From contig NZ_QBUC01000001.1 in the NCBI RefSeq assembly GCF_003058165.1, forward strand, positions 372,001-436,000: a stretch of 64,000 nt of DNA, written 5' to 3'. Below the pieces are notes generated by a model. The model ran no database searches, was not told where the DNA came from, and saw only the letters and a program-made list of their open reading frames with translations. The position numbers and the translations under genes are program-made. This DNA is from Paenisporosarcina sp. OV554 (GTDB lineage Bacteria > Bacillota > Bacilli > Bacillales_A > Planococcaceae). Position 1 is the first letter of the stretch, and every line of letters starts with the position of its first letter. Of this stretch, positions 47,674 through 56,521 are shown piece by piece.

Positions 47674-48966
47674 ATGTTTCAATCCATCGAATTACAACCA
47701 GGTATCCATCTACATATTCGACCAACAGATCAATTTAAAACTGTAAACTTCTCATTCAAATTCAAACATGAATTAACAAACCAATCTGCTTCTGAACGAT
47801 CGGTACTTGCAAATGTTTTAGTACACAGCAATGAGCAGTTCCCGTCTAATCCTGCATTCCGAAGTTATTTAGATGAACTTTATGGCACTATCTTGTATTT
47901 AGATTCAAGTAAAAAAGGTAGTAATCATTATATTACATTACTCGCTGAGACAGTAAATGATCAATATTTATCTACAGATGGCGTACTCGACCAGGTTCTG
48001 AATTTATTACAAACTGTGTTGTTCCGCCCGAATCTTGAACAAGGGAAATTTAAAGATTCAATAGTTAAGCGGGAAAAAGATTCAGTAATACAACGTATTG
48101 AGTCACTATATGATGATAAGACAAGATATGCGCAACAACGCTTAGTGGAATTAATGCGTCCCAATCACCCAGCTTCTATTGGAGCAAACGGGACAATCGA
48201 TGCCATCACCGCTATCACAAATGAGTCATTATTTGATGCATATAAGAAAATGCTCGAAGAGGATGAGTTAGATATTTATGTTGTTGGCGATGTAAATGTT
48301 GAAGAAATGACATCTAAACTACAGCAAGCATTTGAATTTAAGGCCCGACAATTAAATCAAAAAGATCTTCATAAAGATGTAGAACATCCTAAAGTAGAGA
48401 AAAATGCGGTGAATGAATATCAAGAAATGAAGCAAGGAAAACTACACATTGGTTATGAAACAAATGTAACATTTACTCATCCTGATTTCCCGAAAATGCA
48501 AATAACAAACGGTATTTTTGGTGGTTATCCTCATGCGAAATTATTTTTAAATGTTCGTGAAAAAGAAAGCATGGCTTATTATGTGTCAAGTTCATTCTCC
48601 TCAGCCTATGGACTTCTATTTGTATTGGCTGGAATTGATGCAAGTAAACAAGAAAAAGCGGTTGGATTGATTGATGAGCAATTAGAAGCAATGAAAAAAG
48701 GTGAAATTTCACAAAACGAAATTGACCAAACAGTTGCAATGCTTAAAAATCAGTTAAAAGAAGCGCTAGATTCTGCAAGAGGCCAAATCGAGATTTTCGA
48801 TCAATATAAAGATTTAGGAGAAGAATTTACAGTAGATTCTTGGGTAGCCAAATGGGCGACCGTTACAAAAGATGATATTCAAGAAATGGCGAAGTCAATC
48901 AATAAACAACTTGTTTATTTCTTGTCTGGTAAGGAGGAAATGTCACATGAAGGAGCTTCACTTTAA
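47674..48966 (+). CDS. ymfF: M16-family peptidase-like protein YmfF (inactive-type subunit)
   Basis: M16 peptidase homologue without a zinc motif: the region where HxxEH should lie reads SERSVLANVLVHSNEQFPSN. It is therefore probably a non-catalytic partner of YmfH next door, as in other paired M16 proteins. I use ATG 47674 behind AGGAGGAATTT, giving 430 residues; longer in-frame starts have no ribosome site. Conserved features include the GTIDAITAIT and ESMAYYVSSSFSSAYG segments. Its 3' end overlaps ymfH by 20 bases. Confidence 0.9.
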   Translation: MFQSIELQPGIHLHIRPTDQFKTVNFSFKFKHELTNQSASERSVLANVLVHSNEQFPSNPAFRSYLDELYGTILYLDSSKKGSNHYITLLAETVNDQYLSTDGVLDQVLNLLQTVLFRPNLEQGKFKDSIVKREKDSVIQRIESLYDDKTRYAQQRLVELMRPNHPASIGANGTIDAITAITNESLFDAYKKMLEEDELDIYVVGDVNVEEMTSKLQQAFEFKARQLNQKDLHKDVEHPKVEKNAVNEYQEMKQGKLHIGYETNVTFTHPDFPKMQITNGIFGGYPHAKLFLNVREKESMAYYVSSSFSSAYGLLFVLAGIDASKQEKAVGLIDEQLEAMKKGEISQNEIDQTVAMLKNQLKEALDSARGQIEIFDQYKDLGEEFTVDSWVAKWATVTKDDIQEMAKSINKQLVYFLSGKEEMSHEGASL

Positions 48967-50251
48967 ACAATTAGACGAAAAATTATTCCATGAAAAAATG
49001 GATAATGGCTTAGATGTCTACATTTTACCGAAAAAAGGATTCTCTAAAACATTTGTTACTTTTACAACAAAATACGGTTCTATAGACAGTAAATTTGTTC
49101 CTCTCGGAGAATCTGAAGAAATAACAGTACCCGACGGAATTGCACATTTTCTTGAGCATAAAATGTTTGAAAAGGAAGATGGCGACGTTTTTCAAAAGTT
49201 TAGTGGCTATGGTGCTTCCGCCAATGCATTCACTTCGTTTACGCGAACGGCTTACTTATTTTCTGCAACGGACCATTTATATGAAAATACAGAAACATTA
49301 TTAAATTTTGTGCAAGAACCGTACTTTACTCAAGCTACAGTGGAAAAAGAAAAAGGGATTATTGGTCAAGAAATCACGATGTATGATGATCAACCGGATT
49401 GGCGTTTATATTTTGGAACAATTGAAAATATGTACAAAGATCATCCTGTAAAGATTGATATTGCGGGTACTATCGAATCGATTGATGCCATTACTGCAGA
49501 ACATTTGTATACATGTTACGAAACATTTTACCATCCATCAAACATGTTATTATTTGTGGTAGGTGCCGTAAATCCTGAAGAGATGATGACATATATTCGA
49601 GAACACCAAAATAAAAAAGAATTTGCAGAATTCAAACCAATTAAACGTTCATTCCCAAATGAACCGTTAGAAGTAGCAAAACAAGAAAATAAATTGTTTA
49701 TGGACGTTCAAAAGCCAAAAGTATATGTAGGGTTAAAAGCGAAAGAAACTTCAATACAAGGCGATGCTATGATGAAGCATGAAATGGGAATACAACTCGC
49801 ATTGGAATTGATTTTTGGACGTTCTTCAGATTTCTATGTGCAAGCATATGAAAAGGGCTGGATAGATGAATCATATGCTTTTGATTTCACACTCGAAAAA
49901 GGGTATGGATTTGCTATCATTGGTTCAGATACATCTAAACCAAAAGAATTAGTAGAAGCAATCAAAAAAGAATTGAAAAAAGTAGAAGAAAAATGGCCTT
50001 TCGGACAATCAGATTTAGATCGTGTTCGAAAGAAAAAAATTGGTTATTTCCTCCGGGCCTTGAATTCGGTTGAATATATTGCGAATCAATTTACACGCTA
50101 TGCTTTTAATGACATGGATTTATTCGACGCAGTGCCTGCATTAGAGCAAATAACTGTTGCAGATTTGCAAAATGCTTTTGCTTCGATTCAAGGAGAAAAT
50201 CAGCAGACAGTCTTTTCAGTTCTTCCTAAGAAAGAGCAAGAAACATCATGA
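48947..50251 (+). CDS. ymfH: M16-family zinc protease YmfH
   Basis: Catalytic-type M16 protease. From ATG 48947, 6 bases after AAGGAGGAAA, it has 434 residues with the zinc motif HFLEH at 67-71 and the distal glutamate in KGIIGQEITMYDDQPDW. R/Y-type substrate-binding segments near the C-terminus are conserved. It overlaps ymfF at the 5' end and ymfI by 4 bases at the 3' end, so the three are one translation unit. Substrate unknown. Confidence 0.92.
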   Translation: MKELHFKQLDEKLFHEKMDNGLDVYILPKKGFSKTFVTFTTKYGSIDSKFVPLGESEEITVPDGIAHFLEHKMFEKEDGDVFQKFSGYGASANAFTSFTRTAYLFSATDHLYENTETLLNFVQEPYFTQATVEKEKGIIGQEITMYDDQPDWRLYFGTIENMYKDHPVKIDIAGTIESIDAITAEHLYTCYETFYHPSNMLLFVVGAVNPEEMMTYIREHQNKKEFAEFKPIKRSFPNEPLEVAKQENKLFMDVQKPKVYVGLKAKETSIQGDAMMKHEMGIQLALELIFGRSSDFYVQAYEKGWIDESYAFDFTLEKGYGFAIIGSDTSKPKELVEAIKKELKKVEEKWPFGQSDLDRVRKKKIGYFLRALNSVEYIANQFTRYAFNDMDLFDAVPALEQITVADLQNAFASIQGENQQTVFSVLPKKEQETS

Positions 50252-50976
50252 AGAAATTTGCCTGCATTTTTGGGGCATCAGGTGAGATAGGGCAAGCCAT
50301 AGCTCTTGAGATGTCTAAACAGGGCTGGAGTTTATATTTGCATTTTAATGAAAATAAACAAGCAATGGAAAACTTACAGACAAATCTTCAAAATCTTTAT
50401 CCGAGCCAAGAACACCATATTATTCAAGCAAACCTTGGGGATTTAGATTCAGTAAATAATATTTTCACACAGCTTTTTGAAGTTCAAGCAATTGTATTTG
50501 CTTCCGGGCAAGCACTTTATCAATTGCTTGAAGATACTTCCTCACAAGACATGGAACTAGTATGGAGAACCCACGTCCAGTCACCCATGTCAATAATAGG
50601 TAAGCTAGCACCTAAATTAAGAAGGTTTACTACATCCTACATTGTCATTATTGGATCGATTTGGGGTGAAACAGGTGCAGCTGGTGAGACGGTCTATTCA
50701 GCAGTTAAAGGTGCGCAACATGCATTTGTAAAGGCATATGCAAAAGAATCGGGTCCATCAGGAGTTCGTGTTAATGCAATTGCTCCTGGCTTTATTGACA
50801 CAAAAATGAATAGATCTCTAGATGATGAAGAAAGACAGGTCATTGAACAGGATATTCCACTTAATAAGATTGGAAAACCGCAAGACGTGGCAAATCTTGT
50901 GTCTTTTTTAACTAGTGGAAATGGGGATTATATTACAGGTCAAGTATTACGTGTTAATGGTGGATGGTACATATAA
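50248..50976 (+). CDS. ymfI: Short-chain dehydrogenase/reductase YmfI
   Basis: NAD(P)-dependent SDR oxidoreductase of unknown substrate. The 242 residues start with the Rossmann motif FGASGEIGQAIA and carry the catalytic set Ser137 (IIGSIWG), Tyr150 and Lys154 (YSAVK), plus the APGFIDTKM and YITGQVLRVNGGW C-terminal blocks shared with FabG-like enzymes. ATG 50248 overlaps the ymfH stop. In the same place in B. subtilis. Confidence 0.91.
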   Translation: MKKFACIFGASGEIGQAIALEMSKQGWSLYLHFNENKQAMENLQTNLQNLYPSQEHHIIQANLGDLDSVNNIFTQLFEVQAIVFASGQALYQLLEDTSSQDMELVWRTHVQSPMSIIGKLAPKLRRFTTSYIVIIGSIWGETGAAGETVYSAVKGAQHAFVKAYAKESGPSGVRVNAIAPGFIDTKMNRSLDDEERQVIEQDIPLNKIGKPQDVANLVSFLTSGNGDYITGQVLRVNGGWYI

Positions 50977-51020
50977 ATTCTCTTTTTTGCACATACTGAA
51001 TGTGAAAAGGAGGAATAAAC

Positions 51021-51278
51021 ATGGCCTTACTTGAAAATTGGCAAAAATGGACAAGCTTTTTAGGAGCAAATGTAATGAACGCCGAATCAACTGGGATGTC
51101 TAAAAAAGCCATCCAATCCACAGCGTATGAAATTGGTGATTATTTGGCTAAAAATGTGGATCCAAAGAATGAACAAGAGCGTGTCCTGTCTGATTTGTGG
51201 TCAGTTGCTTCAGAAGATGAACAACATGCACTTGCAAACATGGTTGTAAAGTTAGTTCAGCAGAAAAAAGTGCAGTAA
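51021..51278 (+). CDS. ymfJ: YmfJ family protein (DUF3243)
   Basis: Small protein of 85 residues with no known biochemical function, conserved at this position in Bacillales. It is mostly helical and starts MALLENWQKWTSFLGANV. ATG 51021 follows AAAGGAGGAAT. The upstream gap has CATACTG (50992-50998), faintly like a forespore sigma-G -10, but no convincing -35. The stop codon borders a strong terminator. Confidence 0.87.
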   Translation: MALLENWQKWTSFLGANVMNAESTGMSKKAIQSTAYEIGDYLAKNVDPKNEQERVLSDLWSVASEDEQHALANMVVKLVQQKKVQ

Positions 51279-51314
51279 AAGAAAAGAAGGACATTGTTCC
51301 TTCTTTTCTTTTTT
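51277..51314 (+). terminator. Intrinsic terminator after ymfJ
   Basis: A perfect 15-bp stem, AAAAGAAAAGAAGGA (51277-51291) with TCCTTCTTTTCTTTT (51298-51312), plus T-run. Confidence 0.88.
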
Positions 51315-51392
51315 CCTTTTCTTACGTACACAAATCAGATATGATAGAACCTAGAGCATTTTAAAACGTCATATTATAGAATGGCGACTTGA

Positions 51393-51412
51393 AAGTCTTA
51401 AAATAAAGACTT
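51393..51412 (+). other. Small hairpin in the ymfK leader
   Basis: AAGTCTT (51393-51399) pairs with AAGACTT (51406-51412). It lies between the ymfJ terminator and ymfK. No T-tract follows, so its role is unclear. Confidence 0.4.
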
Positions 51413-51449
51413 GCTCTGTTAAAAAGATAGACAGAAAGGTCGTTACAAT

Positions 51450-52247
51450 ATGCGCGAATGGTATTTTGAATACGAAATACAAAAAAATCGACCAGGATTA
51501 CTCGGAGACATTGCCTCATTACTAGGAATGCTTCGTGTGAATATCGTTACGATTAACGGTGTGGACCAGGGAAGACGAGGGATGTTACTTCGTGCAGAAG
51601 ATGATGAGCAGATTGAACGTTTTGAATTAATTGTTTCTACGATGGATACTATTCGTGTAACTAAATTCCGAGAACCTAAATTACGTGATATTTTAGCAAT
51701 TAGACACGGACGATACATACAGAGAGATGTCGATGATCGCAAAACATTCCGTTTTGTTCGGGATGAGTTAGGTCTTTTGGTTGATTTCATGGCAGAATTG
51801 TTTAAACAAGAAGGACACAAATTAATCGGGATTCGTGGGATGCCTCGTGTAGGGAAAACAGAATCAGTTGTTGCAGCTAGTGTTAGTGCGAATAAAAAAT
51901 GGGTGTTTTTATCTTCGACCATGATTAAACAGACTGTAAGAAGTCGGTTAGCAGGAGACGAATTTAGCGATAACAATATTTTTATTTTAGATGGAATTGT
52001 TACAAAACAATCAACAGATGAACGTCATTTACAATTAGTACGTGAAATGATGCGTCTTCCTTCAATTAAGGTTGTAGAACATCCAGACATGTTTATTCAA
52101 CAGTCGGATTACACAATTGAAGACTTTGACTATATTATTGAACTGAGACATGAACCAGATGAAGTAATTACGTATGAAATGATGGAAAAAAACCAGATGA
52201 TGTCTGAAAGAGGTAGTTTTGATGGCTTCGGTGGTTTTAATTTTTAA
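51450..52247 (+). CDS. ymfK: YmfK family protein (DUF3388), ACT-like N-terminus and P-loop-like motif
   Basis: Conserved Bacillales protein of unknown function, 265 residues. The N-terminal ~75 residues resemble an ACT-type regulatory fold (EYEIQKNRPGLLGDIASLLGMLRVNIVTINGV). A later GMPRVGKTE sequence (~131) looks like a Walker A motif, and the C-terminus ends with a Gly/Phe-rich tail (FDGFGGFNF). ATG 51450 follows GACAGAAAGGTCG. It precedes ymfM, as in B. subtilis. Nucleotide binding is an inference from the P-loop-like motif. Confidence 0.85.
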   Translation: MREWYFEYEIQKNRPGLLGDIASLLGMLRVNIVTINGVDQGRRGMLLRAEDDEQIERFELIVSTMDTIRVTKFREPKLRDILAIRHGRYIQRDVDDRKTFRFVRDELGLLVDFMAELFKQEGHKLIGIRGMPRVGKTESVVAASVSANKKWVFLSSTMIKQTVRSRLAGDEFSDNNIFILDGIVTKQSTDERHLQLVREMMRLPSIKVVEHPDMFIQQSDYTIEDFDYIIELRHEPDEVITYEMMEKNQMMSERGSFDGFGGFNF

Positions 52248-52263
52248 CAGGCAGGTGTTTTAG

Positions 52264-53127
52264 TTGACTGAATTAGCAACTCGTCTGAAAGAGGCGAGAA
52301 CGGCAAAAGGATATAGTTTAGACGACTTACAAGAAATTACGAAAATTCAAAAACGTTATCTGGCCGGTATCGAAGAGGGCAACTACAGCATGATGCCTGG
52401 TCCGTTTTATGTTCGTGCATTTATTAAGCAATACGCTGATGCAGTTGGTTTAGATTCAGATGAATTGCTAGAGTCATATAAACAAGAAGTACCCTCTTCT
52501 ACCACAGAAGAAGTACGACATAGTATTACATCTTCACCTTCAAGAAGTAGATCCTTATCTAAATCTTCGAACCAATTAGGCGATATTTTCCCAATGATCG
52601 TTGTTGCTTTATTTATTATTATTGGTATCGTGATTTTTTGGGTCTTCTATCAAAATATAGCGAATAAACCAGATCCAGCTGCAAGTGATACTGAACAACC
52701 AGTATCACTTGACGAGCCTGAAACAAAAGGTGAGACTTCGTCTCCAGACGATTCTGAAAAAGAAGAAACTGCAGAAGAAGAAATTCTTGTAGAAGAAACA
52801 AAGCAAACGATTGAAATGGGAACAATTGATGGTGAAACAACGAATTATTCACTTTCAGGATCGGATACAAAGTCATTGAAAATCGTCGCTCGTGGTAGAG
52901 CTTGGGTCGGTGTTCAGAATCAATCAGGAGTAGAATTGCTCGGTCGTGAATTAGCAGAAGGTGAAACGGTTACACTAGATTTAAGTGATGCTCAAACTGC
53001 TCGTATTCGAGTTGGTGCAGCACCTCAAATAGATGTGTTTATTAATGATGAAAAAGTCGAGTATGGAACACCACCTACTGACAGAGTTACTCAAAATATG
53101 ATGATTCAATTTACTAAACCGCAATAG
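52264..53127 (+). CDS. ymfM: RodZ-like membrane protein YmfM
   Basis: RodZ-type cell-shape protein: cytoplasmic Cro/C1-like helix-turn-helix (1-~75, LKEARTAKGYSLDDLQEIT and PGPFYVRAFIKQYADAVGL), a serine-rich linker, one membrane segment (~109-130), an acidic Glu/Ser/Thr-rich extracytoplasmic linker and a C-terminal beta domain (DUF4115). It probably links MreB to the cell wall machinery. The start is TTG 52264 with a weak site (GGCAGGTG) upstream; length 287. Followed by pgsA, the usual partner. Confidence 0.92.
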   Translation: MTELATRLKEARTAKGYSLDDLQEITKIQKRYLAGIEEGNYSMMPGPFYVRAFIKQYADAVGLDSDELLESYKQEVPSSTTEEVRHSITSSPSRSRSLSKSSNQLGDIFPMIVVALFIIIGIVIFWVFYQNIANKPDPAASDTEQPVSLDEPETKGETSSPDDSEKEETAEEEILVEETKQTIEMGTIDGETTNYSLSGSDTKSLKIVARGRAWVGVQNQSGVELLGRELAEGETVTLDLSDAQTARIRVGAAPQIDVFINDEKVEYGTPPTDRVTQNMMIQFTKPQ

Positions 53128-53153
53128 TCATCTCTAACAAGATGGCTATTTTC
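53125..53153 (+). terminator. Weak terminator between ymfM and pgsA
   Basis: TAGTCATCT (53125-53133) pairs with AGATGGCTA (53140-53148) with one wobble, then TTTTCTTT. Partial readthrough is likely. Confidence 0.6.
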
Positions 53154-53176
53154 TTTGAATCGAAAGGAGAAAAATA

Positions 53177-53755
53177 ATGAATATACCAAATCAAATTACA
53201 GTTTCACGAATTATCATGATCCCAATATTTGTCATTTTTATGCTTGTTGACTTTGACTGGAAAGAGGTTACATTTTTAGGAGCTACTTTACCGGTTGAAC
53301 ACGTGATTGGAGCAATTATCTTTATTTTTGCAGCAGTGACTGACTTTATCGATGGTTATTATGCACGTAAACATAATTTAGTTACCAACATGGGTAAATT
53401 TTTAGATCCACTTGCTGATAAATTATTAGTTTCTGCTGCTCTTATTATTTTAGTTGAGCTAGGGTTTGCTCCTACATGGGTTGTAATTTTAATTATTAGT
53501 CGTGAATTCGCAGTGACAGGACTTCGTTTAATTTTAGCCGACGAAGGAGAAGTTGTTGCAGCGAAGCAACTTGGGAAAATTAAAATGTGGACGCAAATTA
53601 TCGCGATTTCTGCTTTGCTACTACATAATATCGTTTTCGAAATGTTCTCTATTCCTTTCGCTACCATTATGTTGTATGTATCGTTATTCTTTACAGTCTG
53701 GTCTGGCTGGGATTATTTCTATGCGAACCGACGTGTTTTACTTGATTCAAAATAG
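53177..53755 (+). CDS. pgsA: CDP-diacylglycerol--glycerol-3-phosphate phosphatidyltransferase
   Basis: Commits CDP-diacylglycerol to phosphatidylglycerol. The 192 residues include the CDP-alcohol phosphotransferase motif DGYYARKHNLVTNMGKFLDPLADK (DG-x2-AR-x8-G-x3-D-x3-D) and five to six membrane segments. ATG 53177 follows GAAAGGAGAAAAA. It uses the product of cdsA, also in this window. Confidence 0.96.
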   Translation: MNIPNQITVSRIIMIPIFVIFMLVDFDWKEVTFLGATLPVEHVIGAIIFIFAAVTDFIDGYYARKHNLVTNMGKFLDPLADKLLVSAALIILVELGFAPTWVVILIISREFAVTGLRLILADEGEVVAAKQLGKIKMWTQIIAISALLLHNIVFEMFSIPFATIMLYVSLFFTVWSGWDYFYANRRVLLDSK

Positions 53756-53769
53756 GGGTGTGATTATTC

Positions 53770-55020
53770 ATGAATGCTGAAATTATTGCTGTAGGATCCG
53801 AACTATTATTAGGTCAAATCACAAATACAAATGCTCGTTACATTTCGAGTCAGTTAGCTGAACTTGGTGTCAATGTGTATTATCACACTGTAGTAGGTGA
53901 TAATGCTGAGCGCTTAAAGCAAGCCATCGAGTTAGCTGAGTCTCGAGCAGACTTGATTATTTTCTCGGGTGGTCTTGGGCCAACAAAAGACGATTTGACT
54001 AAAGAAACGATTGCAAGACATCTTGGGACCGAGCTTGTTATGGACCAAACTGCGATGTTGTCAATTGAAGCATTTTTTCAACGTGTGAATCGTCCGATGA
54101 CTGAAAATAATAAAAAACAAGCACTCGTATTAGATGGCTGTAAGGTATTAGAGAATAAAAACGGTATGGCTCCAGGTATGTTGTATTCACATGGAAACCA
54201 TACTTATATTCTTCTTCCTGGTCCACCGAAAGAAATGGAACCGATGTTTCAATTAGAAGCAAAACCATTATTAGCTACTTTATTAAATCATGGAGATATT
54301 ATCGTTTCTCAGGTATTGCGGTTTTATGGGATTGGTGAAGCAGAACTCGAAACAAAAATCATGGATTTATTAGAAACACAAACAAATCCGACGATAGCTC
54401 CTCTTGCTTCTGATGGTGAAGTCACTCTACGTATAACAGCTAAAACGACAACCGAAGAAGAAGCTCAGCGATTAATTCATGAAACACAACAACTGTTATT
54501 ATCACGTGTAGGTGATTACTTATATGGTTACAATGATGATTCTCTAGCTTCAAGTACAACGAAACTTTTAATAGAACAAGGACTGACTATTTCTGCAGCG
54601 GAAAGTTTAACAGCGGGACTGTTTCAATCAGAATTAGCTGCTATTCCAGGAGTTGGCTCAACCTTATTAGGTGGCATGGTTACTTATGCAGTTGATGCGA
54701 AAGTGAACCAACTAGGTGTATCCAGAGAAATTATTGAACAATACGGAGTTGTAAGTGCTGAATGTGCAACTGCAATGGCTACACAAGTGAAAACAATGTT
54801 CAAATCGGATATTGGGGTAGCCTTAACAGGTGTTGCAGGACCACTCGAACTTGAAAATAAGCCTGCGGGAACAGTATGGATTGCGATTATTCTTCCAAAC
54901 GATGAAGTCGTGACTCATGAATTGCATTTAAGCGATATGCGGAATACCAATCGGTTACGAGCTGTAAAACGTACGCTTCATTATTTAATACAGCTGTTAA
55001 CACGTAATAAGAGCCTTTAA
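53770..55020 (+). CDS. cinA: CinA family competence/damage-inducible protein
   Basis: Two-domain protein: N-terminal molybdopterin-binding-like domain (1-~170, AEIIAVGSELLLGQITNTNARYIS; FSGGLGPTKDDLT) and C-terminal CinA/PncC-type domain (~255-416, AESLTAGLFQSELAAIPG; ALTGVAGP). The C-terminal family includes nicotinamide mononucleotide deamidases; the N-terminal one includes ADP-ribose pyrophosphatases. 416 residues, ATG 53770. cinA next to recA is conserved widely; here a terminator and a recA promoter separate them. Confidence 0.94.
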   Translation: MNAEIIAVGSELLLGQITNTNARYISSQLAELGVNVYYHTVVGDNAERLKQAIELAESRADLIIFSGGLGPTKDDLTKETIARHLGTELVMDQTAMLSIEAFFQRVNRPMTENNKKQALVLDGCKVLENKNGMAPGMLYSHGNHTYILLPGPPKEMEPMFQLEAKPLLATLLNHGDIIVSQVLRFYGIGEAELETKIMDLLETQTNPTIAPLASDGEVTLRITAKTTTEEEAQRLIHETQQLLLSRVGDYLYGYNDDSLASSTTKLLIEQGLTISAAESLTAGLFQSELAAIPGVGSTLLGGMVTYAVDAKVNQLGVSREIIEQYGVVSAECATAMATQVKTMFKSDIGVALTGVAGPLELENKPAGTVWIAIILPNDEVVTHELHLSDMRNTNRLRAVKRTLHYLIQLLTRNKSL

Positions 55021-55110
55021 AATAAGAAATAATGATTTTTTTAAAATTACTTTTAGCTTTAAATTAATAAGCAAAATTTAATTTTGAAGGATAATAATAG
55101 CGTAAAATTG

Positions 55111-55146
55111 AAATTTGGACCGTTTTCGAGGTTCAAATTTTTATTT
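55111..55146 (+). terminator. Terminator after cinA
   Basis: An 11-bp stem with one wobble, AAATTTGGACC (55111-55121) with GGTTCAAATTT (55130-55140), followed by TTATTTT. Confidence 0.8.
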
Positions 55147-55161
55147 TGGCTAAAAATAAAG

Positions 55162-55175
55162 CGAATGAACGTTCG
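55162..55175. promoter_or_regulatory. LexA (SOS) box upstream of recA
   Basis: CGAATGAACGTTCG matches the Firmicutes LexA box CGAAC-RNRY-GTTYG at all defined positions but one (T for C at position 5). It lies 8 bases upstream of the recA -35. It also forms the arms of a hairpin, AAAGCGAA with TTCGCTTT followed by six Ts, so it doubles as a terminator-like structure. Confidence 0.75.
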
Positions 55176-55183
55176 CTTTTTTC

Positions 55184-55212
55184 TTGTGTATTTCTCATAA
55201 ACCAAGTATAGT
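55184..55212 (+). promoter_or_regulatory. Sigma-A promoter of recA
   Basis: TTGTGT (55184-55189), a 17-base spacer and TATAGT (55207-55212), about 48 bases before the recA start. Confidence 0.65.
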
Positions 55213-55259
55213 AGAGACAGAAGTTAAATTTGAGTTTGAAATTAGAGGAGGAACCATTC

Positions 55260-56315
55260 TTGAGCGATCGTAAAGCAGCGTTAGACATGGCGTTAAAACA
55301 AATTGAAAAACAATTTGGTAAAGGTTCAATTATGAAATTAGGCGAAAAAACGGATCGTGAAATCTTAACGACATCTAGTGGCTCGCTTGCACTTGATGTA
55401 GCACTTGGTGTAGGTGGATATCCACGAGGCCGTATTATTGAAATTTATGGACCAGAAAGTTCTGGTAAAACTACTGTTTCTCTTCATGCGATTGCAGAAG
55501 CACAAGCAGCAGGTGGCCAGGCAGCATTTATTGACGTTGAGCATGCACTAGATCCTGTTTACGCTCAAAACTTAGGTGTTAATATTGATGAGTTATTATT
55601 GTCACAACCAGATACAGGAGAACAAGCTTTAGAAATCGTAGAAGCACTAGTACGAAGTGGTGCTGTTGATATTATCGTTATTGACTCCGTAGCAGCTCTT
55701 GTGCCAAAAGCGGAAATTGAAGGAGAAATGGGAGATTCCCATATTGGTCTTCAAGCTCGACTAATGTCTCAAGCTTTACGTAAATTATCAGGAGCAATTA
55801 GTAAATCTAAGACAACTGCTATTTTCATTAACCAAATTCGTGAAAAAGTAGGCGTTATGTTCGGTAACCCTGAAGTGACACCTGGTGGACGTGCGTTGAA
55901 ATTCTATAGTTCAGTTCGATTAGAAGTTCGTCGCGCAGAAACGATTAAATCTGGAAATGAATTCATGGGGAATAAAACAAAAATTAAAATCGTTAAAAAT
56001 AAAGTAGCTCCACCTTTCCGTACTGCAGAAGTTGATATCATGTATGGATCAGGAATTTCACGAGAAGGTGAAATCGTCGATTTAGGTGTAGAAATGGATA
56101 TCGTTAATAAAAGTGGTTCTTGGTATGCATATAATGACGATCGTCTTGGTCAAGGGCGTGAAAATGCAAAACAATTCCTTAAAGAGAACGATGCAACGCG
56201 TAATGAAATTGCTCAAAAGATTAGAGCTGCTTACGGAATGATGGCAACTGCCTACACGATTGCCGCTCATGACGAAGAAGAGGAAGAAGAATTTGAGTTA
56301 TTACTAGATAAATAA
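55260..56315 (+). CDS. recA: Recombinase RecA
   Basis: Homologous recombination ATPase and SOS coprotease. The start is TTG 55260, 6 bases after GAGGAGGAA, giving [25 protein letters not shown] like other Bacillus RecA proteins; an upstream in-frame extension ([10 protein letters not shown]) contains the ribosome site and is rejected. The 351 residues carry Walker A GPESSGKT (64-71), [15 protein letters not shown], and the L2 loop region [17 protein letters not shown]. The C-terminus is acidic ([12 protein letters not shown]). Regulated by the LexA box at 55162. Confidence 0.98.
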   Translation: MSDRKAALDMALKQIEKQFGKGSIMKLGEKTDREILTTSSGSLALDVALGVGGYPRGRIIEIYGPESSGKTTVSLHAIAEAQAAGGQAAFIDVEHALDPVYAQNLGVNIDELLLSQPDTGEQALEIVEALVRSGAVDIIVIDSVAALVPKAEIEGEMGDSHIGLQARLMSQALRKLSGAISKSKTTAIFINQIREKVGVMFGNPEVTPGGRALKFYSSVRLEVRRAETIKSGNEFMGNKTKIKIVKNKVAPPFRTAEVDIMYGSGISREGEIVDLGVEMDIVNKSGSWYAYNDDRLGQGRENAKQFLKENDATRNEIAQKIRAAYGMMATAYTIAAHDEEEEEEFELLLDK

Positions 56316-56324
56316 GTTTCATGT

Positions 56325-56357
56325 AATAGCCTGCCGTAATTCGGCAGGCTATTTTTA
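56325..56357 (+). terminator. Intrinsic terminator after recA
   Basis: A 12-bp perfect stem, AATAGCCTGCCG (56325-56336) with CGGCAGGCTATT (56342-56353), then Ts. Confidence 0.9.
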
Positions 56358-56379
56358 CTTTAGTAACACTTGTGTATCC

Positions 56380-56408
56380 TTGACAGAGTATTTTTACATC
56401 TATACAAT
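56380..56408 (+). promoter_or_regulatory. Strong sigma-A promoter of rny
   Basis: A perfect TTGACA (56380-56385), a 17-base spacer and TACAAT (56403-56408). The leader is about 107 bases. Confidence 0.8.
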
Positions 56409-56478
56409 TAAACTTGTATAATCTCTTAAATGAAAACCATTTGGCAGTATATTGGATCCTTCCATATATGAGCCACCT

Positions 56479-56500
56479 GAAAATGAAAATGAAAATGAAA
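56479..56500. repeat. GAAAAT hexamer repeat in the rny leader
   Basis: About 3.7 tandem copies of GAAAAT lie just upstream of the rny ribosome site. The copy number could vary by slippage and alter spacing between leader and ribosome site. Confidence 0.8.
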
Positions 56501-56521
56501 TAAGCAAGAGGAGGTGTTCAA

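Noticed and set aside
50970-50998. Sigma-G-type promoter before ymfJ
   Set aside because: CATACTG is suggestive but no acceptable -35 lies at the right distance.
55230-55259. Longer RecA start ten codons upstream
   Set aside because: The extension contains the ribosome site itself and is absent from RecA homologues, which start at MSDR.
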